From Anderseniella sp. (GTDB taxonomy: Bacteria > Pseudomonadota > Alphaproteobacteria > Rhizobiales > Aestuariivirgaceae), in NCBI GenBank assembly GCA_028289645.1, contig JANQOK010000013.1, forward strand, positions 124,001 to 188,000: a DNA stretch of 64,000 nucleotides. The letters are read 5' to 3'. Positions 54,243 to 63,740 of the stretch are shown piece by piece. The position numbers and the translations under genes are program-made. The number at the start of each line of letters is the position of its first letter. Positions within the stretch are counted from its first letter, which is position 1. The notes under the pieces are model-generated. The model searched no databases and was not told the origin of the DNA. It was given only the letters and a program-made list of their open reading frames with translations.

Positions 54243-56567
54243 TCACGCACGGGTCACGAAACTGTCCAGCACCCGTTTGTCGCCGGCGTGGTCGAAGCTG
54301 ATGGACAGCTTGTTGCCGTCGACGTGGGTGACGGTGCCGGGGCCGAATTTCTGGTGATGGATGCGGTCGCCGGTTGCAAATGATTCAGGGCCGGTATCCG
54401 AAGCGGTCAGGCTGCCTTCGACGATGCGCGGGGTCGAGCGCAGCGCGTCGCCGTCGGCGTGGCGGGCCTGAGCACGCTTCCAACCCGGCGTGTCATAGCC
54501 GGAGTTGAACGGTTTCATTTCGTCAAAGCGTGAACCGCCGAAGTGATCGGCACCGCCGATATTGTAGCCGCCATAGCTCGACGACATGGTGTCCACCTCC
54601 ACATGGGCTTCCGGCAGTTCGTCAACGAAGCGCGAGGGCAGGGCGGTCTGCCACATGGCGTGCACGCGGCGGTTCTGGGCAAACGAGATGGTAGAGCGCT
54701 TGCGTGCCCGGGTGATGCCGACATAGGCAAGGCGGCGCTCTTCCTCCAGGCCTGCCTTGCCGCTTTCGTCCAGCGAGCGCTGATGGGGAAACAGGCCTTC
54801 TTCCCAGCCGGGCAGGAATACCATGTCGAACTCCAGCCCCTTGGCGGCATGCAGCGTCATGATGGAAGTCTTCTCCTCCTGCTCGCCGGACTGTTCGACC
54901 TCCATGACCAGGGCAATGTGTTCAAGAAAACCCTCCATGGTTTCAAACTCGTTCATGGAGCGCACCAGTTCTTTCAGGTTCTCCAGCCGCGACGGGGCTT
55001 TCGGGTCCTTGTCCTGCTGGTGCATGTCGGTGTAGCCGCTCTCATCCAAGATGATCTCGGCAACTTCGGTGTGGGCAACCGCCTGCACCGATGCCCGCCA
55101 GCGCGAAAAGCAAGCCAGCAGGTCGGTCAGGGACTTGCGCGCTTTGGCGGGCAGTTCGTCGGTCGTCACGATGTCCTGCGCTGCGCGGTACAGGGACTGG
55201 CCGGCAGCCCGGGCCAGGTTGTGGATCTTCTGGACCGAATTGTCGCCGATGCCGCGCTTGGGCACGTTGATAATGCGTTCAAAAGCGAGGTCGTTGTCCG
55301 GTGACATGGTGACCTTGAGATAGGCCAGCGCGTCGCGAATTTCTGCGCGCTCGTAAAACCGCGGGCCACCGACAACCCGGTAAGGCAGGCCAAGAGTGAT
55401 GAAACGGTCCTCGAAAGCGCGCATCTGAAACGATGCCCGGACCAGTATGGCAATTTCGTCCAGCGAGGTGCCGGCGCGCTGGGCCTGTTCGATATCCTCA
55501 CCAATGGCGCGGGCCTCCTCATCGCCGTCCCAGTGACCACGCACGACGACTTTCTCGCCATCGTTCTGGTCGGTGCGCAGGGTCTTGCCGAGGCGGCCTT
55601 CATTGTGGGCGATCAGTCCGGACGCGGCACCCAGAATGTGCGGTGTTGAGCGGTAGTTCGATTCAAGCCGGATCACGCCTGCGCCGGGGAAGTCTTTTTC
55701 AAAGCGCAAGATGTTGTCGACCTCGGCGCCGCGCCAGCCATAGATCGACTGGTCGTCGTCACCGACGCAGCAGATGTTGCGGTGACCCTGGGCCAGGAGG
55801 CGCAGCCACAGGTATTGCGCCACATTGGTGTCCTGATACTCATCCACCAGCATGTACTTGAACCGCTTCTGGTACTCAGCCAGCACATCGGGCTGTTCCT
55901 GGAACAGGCGCAGGGTCTCCAGCAGCAGGTCGCCAAAGTCGACGGCGTTGAGCACTTTCAACCGGGTCTGGTACTCGGCGTAAATCTGCGCGCCCATCCC
56001 GTTTCCGTAGGCTGCCCCTTCGCCGGCCGGTACCTTGGATGGGATCAGGCCACGGTTTTTCCAACCGTCAATGTGGGCTGCCAGCTGGCGGGCCGGCCAG
56101 CGCTTTTCGTCGATCTCGTGTGCCTGGATCAATTGTTTGAGCAGGCGTATCTGGTCGTCGGTGTCGAGAATCGAGAAGTCCGACTTCAGGTCGACCAGTT
56201 CGGCATGGCGGCGCAGGATCTTCACGCCGATGGAGTGGAACGTGCCGAGCCATGTCATGCCCTCGACCATGCCGCCGATCAGCCCGCCGATGCGGTTTTT
56301 CATTTCGCGTGCGGCCTTGTTGGTGAAGGTCACCGCCAGGATTTCACCGGGCCAGGCCTTGCGCATGTTGAGCAGGTGGGCGAGCCGTGTCGTCAACACC
56401 CTGGTCTTGCCGGTGCCGGCGCCGGCCAGCACCAGCAGCGGGCCGTCCATGGTCTCCACTGCTGCGCGCTGTTCAGGGTTGAGCGCACGCAAATAGGGCG
56501 GCGCTGCCTGAGCGGTGGCGCGTTCAGTGATTGAACTGCTGGCGGGGTTCGACGTCATGGGGAACAT
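54243..56567 (-). CDS. uvrD: UvrD/PcrA-type ATP-dependent DNA helicase
   Basis: A superfamily 1A 3'-5' helicase of 774 residues used in repair and replication restart. Walker A is AGAGTGKT (about 47-54), Walker B is LVDEYQDTN, followed by GDDDQSIYGWRGA (motif III), ESNYRST (motif IV), TLHAAKGLEFD (motif V) and YVGITRAR (motif VI). The C-terminal Tudor-like domain (GDRIHHQKFGPGTV) is typical of UvrD/PcrA. A second ATG three codons in is an equally good start. Confidence 0.95.
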   Translation of the reverse strand: MFPMTSNPASSSITERATAQAAPPYLRALNPEQRAAVETMDGPLLVLAGAGTGKTRVLTTRLAHLLNMRKAWPGEILAVTFTNKAAREMKNRIGGLIGGMVEGMTWLGTFHSIGVKILRRHAELVDLKSDFSILDTDDQIRLLKQLIQAHEIDEKRWPARQLAAHIDGWKNRGLIPSKVPAGEGAAYGNGMGAQIYAEYQTRLKVLNAVDFGDLLLETLRLFQEQPDVLAEYQKRFKYMLVDEYQDTNVAQYLWLRLLAQGHRNICCVGDDDQSIYGWRGAEVDNILRFEKDFPGAGVIRLESNYRSTPHILGAASGLIAHNEGRLGKTLRTDQNDGEKVVVRGHWDGDEEARAIGEDIEQAQRAGTSLDEIAILVRASFQMRAFEDRFITLGLPYRVVGGPRFYERAEIRDALAYLKVTMSPDNDLAFERIINVPKRGIGDNSVQKIHNLARAAGQSLYRAAQDIVTTDELPAKARKSLTDLLACFSRWRASVQAVAHTEVAEIILDESGYTDMHQQDKDPKAPSRLENLKELVRSMNEFETMEGFLEHIALVMEVEQSGEQEEKTSIMTLHAAKGLEFDMVFLPGWEEGLFPHQRSLDESGKAGLEEERRLAYVGITRARKRSTISFAQNRRVHAMWQTALPSRFVDELPEAHVEVDTMSSSYGGYNIGGADHFGGSRFDEMKPFNSGYDTPGWKRAQARHADGDALRSTPRIVEGSLTASDTGPESFATGDRIHHQKFGPGTVTHVDGNKLSISFDHAGDKRVLDSFVTRA

Positions 56568-56637
56568 ATAGCACCGCCGCGGCCATGATTCGATGGTCGC
56601 GGCACTACTTTTCTGATTTGATCCGGCAGGCTCTGAA

Positions 56638-57696
56638 ATGGCAGTATCAGCTGTTCACACCCCTGCAGGCGATACTTTGATGTCAGTACAGAAGCAGCCT
56701 TCGTCCCGGTCGGAAAGCGACTTTGCAGACATCAGTCTGCGGGCCCTGCAGGTGTTTTGCGCCGTCGAGGAAACCGGCTCCATGACCGCTGCCGCGACCA
56801 CCATCGGGACCAGCCGTTCGGCGGTTTCGCAGCAAATTGCCAACCTGGAAACCCTGCTTGGAGCCAGGCTGCTGGACCGGGCATCGCGTCCACTTGTGCT
56901 GACACCGACCGGTGTTACGCTGCTTGGCTACGCACGCCGCATACTGACCGCGATGGCGGAGGCTCAAGCGGAGCTTCTGGGCTCGTCGCCATCTGTACTG
57001 GCAGCATTGCGTGTCGGCGTTATCGACGATCTTGACGCCTCGATCACGCCGGAGCTTGTGAAGCATCTGCATGGACATTTCCCACATGTCGATCTGGCGG
57101 TCAGTTCCGGCAGGTCGGATGATCTGACCCGGCAGCTTGAAAAACGACAGGCCGATATCGTGCTGTCAAGCCAAGTGCCGACCGACAGCCTGCGGTTTGA
57201 AGATTTCCCCATATTGCGCGAGCCGTTTATTGTGGTGGCGCCTGCCGGATTGATTGATCCGGCCCGGGACACCGGCGAACAGCTCAAACAGCATCCCTAT
57301 ATTCGATACAATGACGGCATGCCGATGGGCCGGTCTGTTGCCCAGCATCTTCGCAGGCTGCGGCTGGAATACAACTCGCCGGCCTCCTTTGACGCCTCAC
57401 GTTCGGTATTCGCCATGGCACGCGATTGCGGAGGCTGGGCAATCACCACGCCATTGTGCCTGCTCGACAGCCGCGCCGACAGACACCTGATGGCGTGTTT
57501 CAAGCTGCCGTTTGCCGGATGCAGCCGGACCATAAGACTGATGGCAAGGCACGATGAGTTCGGCGACCTGCCGGGTGACCTGGCACAGGCGGCAAGATTA
57601 CTGGTCGGCAGCCTGATGCGACGCGAGATGGCTGGTTTTCCGGAATGGGTTGCACAGACGACACTCATCCTCGGTGACGATGGTGAGCCAATCTGA
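56638..57696 (+). CDS. LysR-family transcriptional regulator
   Basis: A 352-residue regulator. The winged helix-turn-helix is at about residues 33-92 (LRALQVFCAVEETGSMTAAA; TSRSAVSQQIANLETLLGARLL). The effector-binding domain follows (RVGVIDDLDASITPELVKHL and on). AGG seven bases before the ATG supports the start; a second ATG lies 14 codons in. It is co-directional with and 104 bases before a dimethylglycine-dehydrogenase-like gene, which it may control. Its inducer is unknown. Confidence 0.92.
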   Translation: MAVSAVHTPAGDTLMSVQKQPSSRSESDFADISLRALQVFCAVEETGSMTAAATTIGTSRSAVSQQIANLETLLGARLLDRASRPLVLTPTGVTLLGYARRILTAMAEAQAELLGSSPSVLAALRVGVIDDLDASITPELVKHLHGHFPHVDLAVSSGRSDDLTRQLEKRQADIVLSSQVPTDSLRFEDFPILREPFIVVAPAGLIDPARDTGEQLKQHPYIRYNDGMPMGRSVAQHLRRLRLEYNSPASFDASRSVFAMARDCGGWAITTPLCLLDSRADRHLMACFKLPFAGCSRTIRLMARHDEFGDLPGDLAQAARLLVGSLMRREMAGFPEWVAQTTLILGDDGEPI

Positions 57697-57800
57697 ACAT
57701 GCCGGTTAGAATTTCCGGATCAGCAACAGGGGCGCTTGAACCCGACTGATCAGCATGGTTCTTAAGCCAGGTATTCGTTTTATTTCGGGAACAGGACCAG

Positions 57801-60221
57801 ATGAAGTCTCACGCACGGGTCGTTGTCATCGGCGGCGGTATCGCCGGTTGTTCAACGCTGTATCACCTGACAGAGGAAGGCTGGAGCGACGTTGTGCTGC
57901 TGGAGCGCGATGAACTGACTTCTGGCACCACTTGGCATTCTGCGGCCCAGGTGACCAATTTCGGTGCGGTCCAGACCATGGTTGGCCTGAAGACTCATTC
58001 CATCAAGCTTTACAAGGATTTGGCGGAAGATCCTGAGTACCCGATCAACTATCATCACGGCACCGGTGGACTCAGGTTGGCCTCAACCCGGGATCATATG
58101 GACGGCTACCGCCATTTCCGCTCCATGGCCAGGGGCATGGGGGTCGATTTCGAGATCATCGACGCGCAGGAATGCCGCAAGCGCCACCCGCTGATCACCA
58201 CCGACAACCTGGCCGGCGCATTGTGGGACCCGATGGACGGCGACATCGACCCGGCACAATTGTGCCAGGCGTTGGCCCGGCGAGCGCGCAAGGTGGGAGC
58301 CGAGGTCTACCGCCACACGCCAGTAACCGGCCTGACGCAGGCCGCGGGCGGAGAATGGACCGTGCATACCGCAGAAGGTGACATTACCTGCGAGCATGTG
58401 GTCAATGCCGGCGGGTATCGCTGCAATGAGCTGGGCGCGATGATGGGGGTTGTGCATCCGGTTGCCTCAATGGAGCACCAGTACTTTCTGACCGAACCGA
58501 TAGCCGACCTTGAGGCGCTCGACTTCCGGGTGCCGCTGATCCGCTGCCCCACCGATGATTTCTACTCACGGCAGGAAAAAACCGGCCTGCTGGTGGGGTT
58601 CTATGAACAGGACTGCCGGACCTGGGGGCTGGACGGGATCGATCCGGATTTCACCAACGCGCTGTGTCCGGATGATCCGGACCGGGTGCTGCCGGTGCTG
58701 GAGAACGTGATTGAGCGCATGCCGTGTCTCACCGAGGTTGGCATCCACACCATCATCAACGGCCCGATCACCTATACCCCGGACGGACTGCCGCTGGTCG
58801 GGCATGTGCCGGGCAAGCGCAACGCCTGGTGCATCACCGGCCTGCGGGCGGGGCTCGGCGAAGGCGGTGGTCACGGCTGGCTGCTGGCGCAGCAGATCGT
58901 GCATGGTGAAGCCTGTTACGACACCTGGTGTCTCGATCCGCGCCGCTTTGCGACGTATGCCGATGTTGACTACACGGCCCTGAAGGCAATCGAGGACTAT
59001 CAGAACGAGTTCCGGTTTCACATGCCACACGAGCACCGGCCGGCAGGCCGGCCGGCCCGCACCACGCCTTTGTATGACACGCTGAAACAGGCAGGGGCCG
59101 AGTTCGGTACGGTGAACGGCTGGGAACGGGCGCTGTACTTCAAACCGTCTGCAGACTTTGCTGAAGTGCATTCGTTCAGGTTCAACAATACGTTCGATGT
59201 GGTGGCGCAGGAGGTTGAGGCGGTCCGGGACCGGGTCGGCATCATGGAAGTGTCGGGCTTCAACCGCTACGAGATCACCGGCAGCGGCGTGCATGACTGG
59301 CTGGACACAATCATGTGCTCGCGGGTGCCGCGCAAAGTCGGCAGGGTGGGACTGACTTACTTCCTCAACGGTGACGGCAACGTGAAAGGCGAGGCTACCC
59401 TGGCCAACCTGGGGCCGGACCGGGTCTGGTATGGTTCGGCGGCAGCCGCCGAGTTGCATGATATGGACTGGCTCAACGAGCACCTGCCGGATGACGGCTC
59501 GATCACCATCAAAAGCCTTGTGGAGACGCATTCCATCCTCGTTGTGGCCGGTCCCAGGTCGCGTGATTTGCTGCAATCGGCGTTTGCCGACGTGGACTGG
59601 TCACAAAACAGTTTTGGCTGGCTGAGCGTGCGGGAAGTCAAACTTGCCGGACATCTGGCCGTCGCCATGGCGGTCAGCTTTTCCGGCGAGTTGGCGTGGG
59701 AACTGCATATACCGAGTGACGGACTTGTGGCTTGTCATGCAGCGCTGACCGCAGCCGGAAAGCCGCTCGGGCTTGCGCATTTCGGTTTGCATGCGGTGGA
59801 GTCCATGCGCATCGAAAAGGGTTACCGGCACTGGAAAGCCGACCTTATCACCGAGTTCAATCCGGCGGAGTCGGACCTTGACCGGTTTGTGAAGATGGAC
59901 AAGCAGTTTATCGGCAAGGAGACCCTCGAGGCGATGATCAGGGCTGGACCGCGACGGCTGTTTGTCTCGCTTGAACTGGACGGCGATGATGCGCCGGCTC
60001 ACCCGGGCGACAGCATCATTGCAGACGGCCGGGTGGTCGGTACCGTAACGTCGGCTGCATGGGGGCACCGGGTGAGCAGGAACCTGGCCATGGGATTTGT
60101 CGATGCATCCTTTGCCGGAACAGGGCAGAGTCTCCAGGTGGAGATGATCGGCGAGCCGGTGGCGGCGACGGTATGCGAGCCTTGCCAGTATGATCCGGAG
60201 AACGCGCGCGTCAGGTCGTGA
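57801..60221 (+). CDS. Dimethylglycine/sarcosine dehydrogenase-like FAD enzyme with GcvT domain
   Basis: An 806-residue enzyme, the usual size for the family. Residues 1-390 form the FAD amine oxidase part with VVVIGGGIAGCST (7-19) and LTSGTTWHSAA, whose His46 aligns with the covalent FAD histidine of mammalian dimethylglycine dehydrogenase. Residues about 430-800 form the folate-binding aminomethyltransferase part (EVSGFNRYEITG; SFSGELAWELH; ESMRIEKGYRHWKADL). Oxidative N-demethylation with capture of the methyl group on tetrahydrofolate is expected. Its exact substrate is open. Its 3' end overlaps convergent uppS by 11 bases. Confidence 0.92.
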   Translation: MKSHARVVVIGGGIAGCSTLYHLTEEGWSDVVLLERDELTSGTTWHSAAQVTNFGAVQTMVGLKTHSIKLYKDLAEDPEYPINYHHGTGGLRLASTRDHMDGYRHFRSMARGMGVDFEIIDAQECRKRHPLITTDNLAGALWDPMDGDIDPAQLCQALARRARKVGAEVYRHTPVTGLTQAAGGEWTVHTAEGDITCEHVVNAGGYRCNELGAMMGVVHPVASMEHQYFLTEPIADLEALDFRVPLIRCPTDDFYSRQEKTGLLVGFYEQDCRTWGLDGIDPDFTNALCPDDPDRVLPVLENVIERMPCLTEVGIHTIINGPITYTPDGLPLVGHVPGKRNAWCITGLRAGLGEGGGHGWLLAQQIVHGEACYDTWCLDPRRFATYADVDYTALKAIEDYQNEFRFHMPHEHRPAGRPARTTPLYDTLKQAGAEFGTVNGWERALYFKPSADFAEVHSFRFNNTFDVVAQEVEAVRDRVGIMEVSGFNRYEITGSGVHDWLDTIMCSRVPRKVGRVGLTYFLNGDGNVKGEATLANLGPDRVWYGSAAAAELHDMDWLNEHLPDDGSITIKSLVETHSILVVAGPRSRDLLQSAFADVDWSQNSFGWLSVREVKLAGHLAVAMAVSFSGELAWELHIPSDGLVACHAALTAAGKPLGLAHFGLHAVESMRIEKGYRHWKADLITEFNPAESDLDRFVKMDKQFIGKETLEAMIRAGPRRLFVSLELDGDDAPAHPGDSIIADGRVVGTVTSAAWGHRVSRNLAMGFVDASFAGTGQSLQVEMIGEPVAATVCEPCQYDPENARVRS

Positions 60222-60960
60222 CCTGCAGTTGTGGTGCGGCAGACGGCGCGACCCCAGGCAGGCCGCCGAAACGGCGGTTGCGGTTTCTGAAAGCTTGGAC
60301 TGCGTCGGCAAGTTCTTCGCCGGTAAAGTCGGGCCACAATGTCCTGGTGAACCACAGTTCGGCATAGGCGCTTTCCCACAACAGAAAGTCCGACAGCCGC
60401 TGTTCGCCACTGGTGCGGATCAACAGGTCGATGTCGCGATATCCGGATCCTGTTGCCAGGGCCTGCGACAGGCTGTCGGCTGTGACCGGGCCGTTCCAGA
60501 ACGCCCTGGCGGCTGCGGCGAGCAGGGCATGGCGGCCGGAGTAGTCGATGGCAAGGCGGGCATTCAGCATGGTGCCGGAAGCGGTGATCGCCTCGATTTT
60601 TTCAATGGCGGCCACTGTGGACCTGGGCAAGCGATCACGGCGTCCAATGACGGTCAGTCTCACACCGGCATCTGCGAATGGCTGGGCTTCCATGGCCATA
60701 TAATGTTCAATGAGCTTCATCATGCCGTCGACCTCCGGTTTCGGGCGCTTCCAGTTGTCGGACGAGAACGCGAACATGGTCAGAGTATCGATATTGAGCC
60801 CGGGAGCGGCCATCATGACTCGGCGCACCGCGTCGACACCTGCGTGATGGCCTTCGGTTCTGGTGAGACCCCGCCGCTCGCCCCAGCGGCCGTTGCCGTC
60901 CATGATGATGCCGACATGCAGGGGTGTGGGCGATGTTTTGCCTTGTAGATTACTTTGCAT
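60211..60960 (-). CDS. uppS: Isoprenyl (undecaprenyl diphosphate) synthase
   Basis: A cis-prenyltransferase of 249 residues that makes the C55 carrier used by MraY and other envelope pathways. The phosphate-binding motif IIMDGNGRWG includes D21; FAFSSDNWKRP and RTSGEQRLSDFLLWESAYAEL are family signatures. ATG 60960 is chosen since AGGA precedes it; a TTG would add six residues. It is not in the usual frr-uppS-cdsA-dxr setting, so it may be a second copy or a relocated gene. A 17-bp palindrome (60952-60968) covers its start codon. Confidence 0.95.
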   Translation of the reverse strand: MQSNLQGKTSPTPLHVGIIMDGNGRWGERRGLTRTEGHHAGVDAVRRVMMAAPGLNIDTLTMFAFSSDNWKRPKPEVDGMMKLIEHYMAMEAQPFADAGVRLTVIGRRDRLPRSTVAAIEKIEAITASGTMLNARLAIDYSGRHALLAAAARAFWNGPVTADSLSQALATGSGYRDIDLLIRTSGEQRLSDFLLWESAYAELWFTRTLWPDFTGEELADAVQAFRNRNRRFGGLPGVAPSAAPQLQVTT

Positions 60961-60968
60961 TGTAAAGT
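60952..60968. promoter_or_regulatory. 17-bp operator over the uppS start
   Basis: ACTTTGCATTGTAAAGT matches ACTTTACATTGCAAAGT at 62001 in the pattern ACTTTrCAwTGyAAAGT. It covers the uppS start codon and ribosome-binding region, so a bound protein could block both transcription and translation start. Confidence 0.6.
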
Positions 60969-61004
60969 TTCCTTGCAAATTTTTTTGGCGATTGAAAGAT
61001 GCGG

Positions 61005-61382
61005 TCAGGCAGGTTTGAACTTGCCCGTACGGGATGAGGCGGCGGGAGTCTCTTCGGCGGCTGAACTGGCGTTTCGCACTACCTGTTCCAGCACGTTGAG
61101 ATAGTCCAGAAATCGTTCTCGGCCAGCAGGTGTCAGGGCGCAGGAGGTATGCGGACGGTTGCCTTCATAGCCCTTGTGGACAGCCACGAGACCTGCTTCT
61201 GCCAGTACCTGAACATGGCGTGACAGGTTGCCGTCAGTCAGGCCGCAGAGTTTTTTCAGCTCATTGAAGGCGAGGCCGTCGGGATGGGATATCAGCGATG
61301 TCATGACACTCAGCCGTGCCTTTTCATGGATGACCCGGTCCAGTCCGTCATAGGAGAATGGCGCATCACTTGCTGTCGGCAT
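61005..61382 (-). CDS. Winged-helix transcriptional regulator (ArsR/MarR-like)
   Basis: A 125-residue regulator with one winged HTH domain (VIHEKARLSVMTSLISHPDG; FNELKKLCGLTDGNLSRHVQVLAEAGLV; HTSCALTPAGRERF). It fits the single-domain winged-helix group often paired with a membrane protein gene. No cysteine metal-sensing motif is seen, so this is not a classical ArsR metal sensor. ATG 61382 is chosen because GGAG lies six bases before it; it overlaps the end of the membrane-protein gene. It is the best candidate to bind the shared 17-bp sites. Confidence 0.87.
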   Translation of the reverse strand: MPTASDAPFSYDGLDRVIHEKARLSVMTSLISHPDGLAFNELKKLCGLTDGNLSRHVQVLAEAGLVAVHKGYEGNRPHTSCALTPAGRERFLDYLNVLEQVVRNASSAAEETPAASSRTGKFKPA

Positions 61383-61986
61383 GGAACTCTCCATAGGCAA
61401 AGTGCAGGACACCGGCCAGCGCCAGTTGCCCGAGCGTGACCGGCACGCCCATCAGCCACGGCGACAGGGCAGGGGCTGAACTGGCCAGCATCAGCACAGT
61501 GAACCCTGACACGAAGTACCAGCCGCCGATCCAGCGGACGGCGCGTGGCAGAGAGCGGGCACCGGCGAAGATGCCGAGTGCCAGGAACACCAGCCAGAGG
61601 CCGGGCAGCATCCACAAGGCATCCGGGGCAAACTCCCAGATGACGAAGGTGGTGACCAGCCCGGCAAAGCCTGCCGGCAAAAACTGCTCAAAGGCGTTCA
61701 GCACAATGGCGTCGGCCAGTCCGCCGTGATGGCGATGCGAGCGAGCATAGACCTCTGCTGAGATCAGGCAGGCGGCAAGTGCCGCGGTAACCAGCCAGGT
61801 TACCGCATAGGCGGTGTGATCTGCTGCAAGCATGGCGGGCCAAAAAGACTGCGCCATGGCAGCCAATGCCGCAAGACCACCGCTGACCGCCATGACGGCA
61901 GGGCCAAACCCGCGAAACATGGTTCCGGCGGCAAGCTGGCTGCGCATGTCGGAAATGTCGGCCAGCGCACGATCAATATCTTTCAT
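61366..61986 (-). CDS. Membrane protein paired with winged-helix regulator
   Basis: A 206-residue inner-membrane protein with about six hydrophobic segments, no recognised catalytic motif, and a short cytoplasmic start (MKDIDRALADISDMRSQLAA). Its GAGG-preceded ATG lies 14 bases after an operator-like 17-mer, and the regulator gene overlaps its end, so the two form a short autoregulated operon. It may be the sensor or effector partner of the regulator. Confidence 0.75.
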   Translation of the reverse strand: MKDIDRALADISDMRSQLAAGTMFRGFGPAVMAVSGGLAALAAMAQSFWPAMLAADHTAYAVTWLVTAALAACLISAEVYARSHRHHGGLADAIVLNAFEQFLPAGFAGLVTTFVIWEFAPDALWMLPGLWLVFLALGIFAGARSLPRAVRWIGGWYFVSGFTVLMLASSAPALSPWLMGVPVTLGQLALAGVLHFAYGEFHADSK

Positions 61987-62000
61987 TGGGCCCTCAATTC

Positions 62001-62017
62001 ACTTTACATTGCAAAGT
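62001..62017. promoter_or_regulatory. 17-bp operator before the membrane protein/regulator operon
   Basis: ACTTTACATTGCAAAGT, the counterpart of the site over uppS, is 14 bases before the first start codon. An extra half-site ATGCAAAGT lies at 62026-62034. Arms ACTTT...AAAGT are typical for a dimeric winged-helix repressor. Confidence 0.6.
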
Positions 62018-62070
62018 ATATTGAAATGCAAAGTGAAAGACAACCCTGAACTTTGAGGAGGTCCGACGGG

Positions 62071-62826
62071 TTACAGAATCTGGCTCAGGAACTCGCGGGT
62101 GCGGGGATCCTTGGCGCTCTCGAAGAAAGTCTTGGGTGGGCCGTGTTCGACGATGACACCGCGGTCGGTGAAGTAGATATGATCCGCAATTTCGCGTGCA
62201 AAACCCATTTCATGGGTGACCAGGATGCAGGTCATACCCTCCGCCGCCAGATCCTTGATGGTGACCAGGACCTCTTTTACCGTTTCAGGATCGAGCGCAG
62301 CCGTGACTTCGTCAAACAGCATGACATCCGGGTTCATGGCCAGCGAACGGGCGATCGCGACACGCTGCTGCTGACCGCCTGACAACTCGCCCGGGTAATT
62401 GTTTTCCTTGCCTTCCAGGCGCACTTTCTTGACCAGGGCACGGGCGCGTTTTTCAACCTCATCCTCGGGTTGCTTCAACACCAGCAGCGGCGCCATCATG
62501 ACGTTTTCAAGTGCCGTCTTGTGCGGAAACAGGTTGTATTGCTGAAACACCATGCCGACTTTCTTGCGCAGCTCCAGCTTGTCCAGTCCGGGAGCATTGA
62601 CTTCCTGGCCCTCGACCTGAATGGAGCCGGACTGAATGTCGTTGAGCGCGTTGATGCAGCGGATCAGCGTCGACTTGCCGGAACCGGACGGCCCGATAAT
62701 GCAGATCACTTCACCTTTCATCACGTCCAGGCTGACACCCTTCAGTACCTCAAGGTCGCCAAATGACTTGTGCACATCCTTGATCGAAACGATCGGCTGG
62801 TCCGGTGTCCATTCGGTCTCAGACAT
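62071..62826 (-). CDS. Polar amino-acid ABC transporter ATPase (GlnQ/AapP-like)
   Basis: The ATPase of a PAAT-family importer, 251 residues. Walker A is GPSGSGKST (about 38-46), the signature LSGGQQQRVAIARSL, Walker B VMLFDEVTAALDPE, and VTHEMGFA carries the switch His. It lies 12 bases after a permease gene and ends the operon in this window. Confidence 0.95.
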   Translation of the reverse strand: MSETEWTPDQPIVSIKDVHKSFGDLEVLKGVSLDVMKGEVICIIGPSGSGKSTLIRCINALNDIQSGSIQVEGQEVNAPGLDKLELRKKVGMVFQQYNLFPHKTALENVMMAPLLVLKQPEDEVEKRARALVKKVRLEGKENNYPGELSGGQQQRVAIARSLAMNPDVMLFDEVTAALDPETVKEVLVTIKDLAAEGMTCILVTHEMGFAREIADHIYFTDRGVIVEHGPPKTFFESAKDPRTREFLSQIL

Positions 62827-62838
62827 TGTTCATGGTCC

Positions 62839-63738
62839 TCACAGTTTCACCGTGTATTTTCTCTCAAGCGCGATGGTCCAGCGCGCAATCGGGTAGCAAT
62901 AGGCAAAGAAGATGACCAGGCAGAATCCGTAAAACGGAACCAGCAGTTCCGGTCTGCTGTTTTCCGCCGCCATGGCCTGTTGCGACAGTGTCACGATTTC
63001 TTCCACGCCAAGCAAAGAGACCAGCGGTGTCGCCATGGTCAGGATGGCATACCAGTTCATCCATGGCGGGATCATGCGCTTGAAGCACTGGGGCAGGATG
63101 ATGCGCCACAGCGTCTGCTGCCTGGAATAGGCAAGCGATTCAGCCGCCTCCCACTGCCCTGAAGGGACGGACGCAATGGCGCCGCGCACCACTTCGGAGA
63201 TGTTGGCCATGATTGGCAGTGACAGGCCGATTACCGCCTTTATCCAGTCCGGTATCTGAATGGTCAGGCTGCCGATCTCGATCTTGAACGGAAACGCCAG
63301 CATGACAATGAACAGCAAAACCAGCCACGGCGAGTTGCGGAATGTCTGGGTGATAAGCCAGGCCGGTTGCGCAATCATTCGGTTCGGTGAGACCTGCATC
63401 AGCCCAAGCACGACGCCGGCGATTGTGCCCAGTGCCATGGTGGTGACCGAGATCAGGATGTTGAACACGAAGCCCTGGAACACCAGAAACGGCAGCCAGC
63501 GGATCAGAGCGCTTGTGGCATCGGCCATGGTGAACGTCGACTGGGCGTAGGCTGCTATCGGCCACATCATGAAGATGGCAGCAAGTGCCGGCAGCGTCCA
63601 CCAGGGCAGGTCGGAGACGAACCGGGAGAAGTTGATGTCGCTGGCACTGCCCGGCGTGGCGACGGTTACAGGTTTAAGCACGGCCATGTCGGTGGCGGAC
63701 GCCGAGCTGATGCCAGGTATGGGTTTGAGCATGGCCAT
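62839..63738 (-). CDS. Polar amino-acid ABC transporter permease
   Basis: A PAAT-family permease of 299 residues with the conserved EVVRGAIASVPSGQWEAAESL (EAA region). It has a longer N-terminal region than most GlnP proteins, which fits the fused or extended permeases of the AapM/BztC type. ATG 63738 is chosen because it stands two bases after the stop of the preceding permease (TGATCATG); a longer frame would overlap that gene by 45 bases. Confidence 0.92.
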   Translation of the reverse strand: MAMLKPIPGISSASATDMAVLKPVTVATPGSASDINFSRFVSDLPWWTLPALAAIFMMWPIAAYAQSTFTMADATSALIRWLPFLVFQGFVFNILISVTTMALGTIAGVVLGLMQVSPNRMIAQPAWLITQTFRNSPWLVLLFIVMLAFPFKIEIGSLTIQIPDWIKAVIGLSLPIMANISEVVRGAIASVPSGQWEAAESLAYSRQQTLWRIILPQCFKRMIPPWMNWYAILTMATPLVSLLGVEEIVTLSQQAMAAENSRPELLVPFYGFCLVIFFAYCYPIARWTIALERKYTVKL

Positions 63739-63740
63739 GA

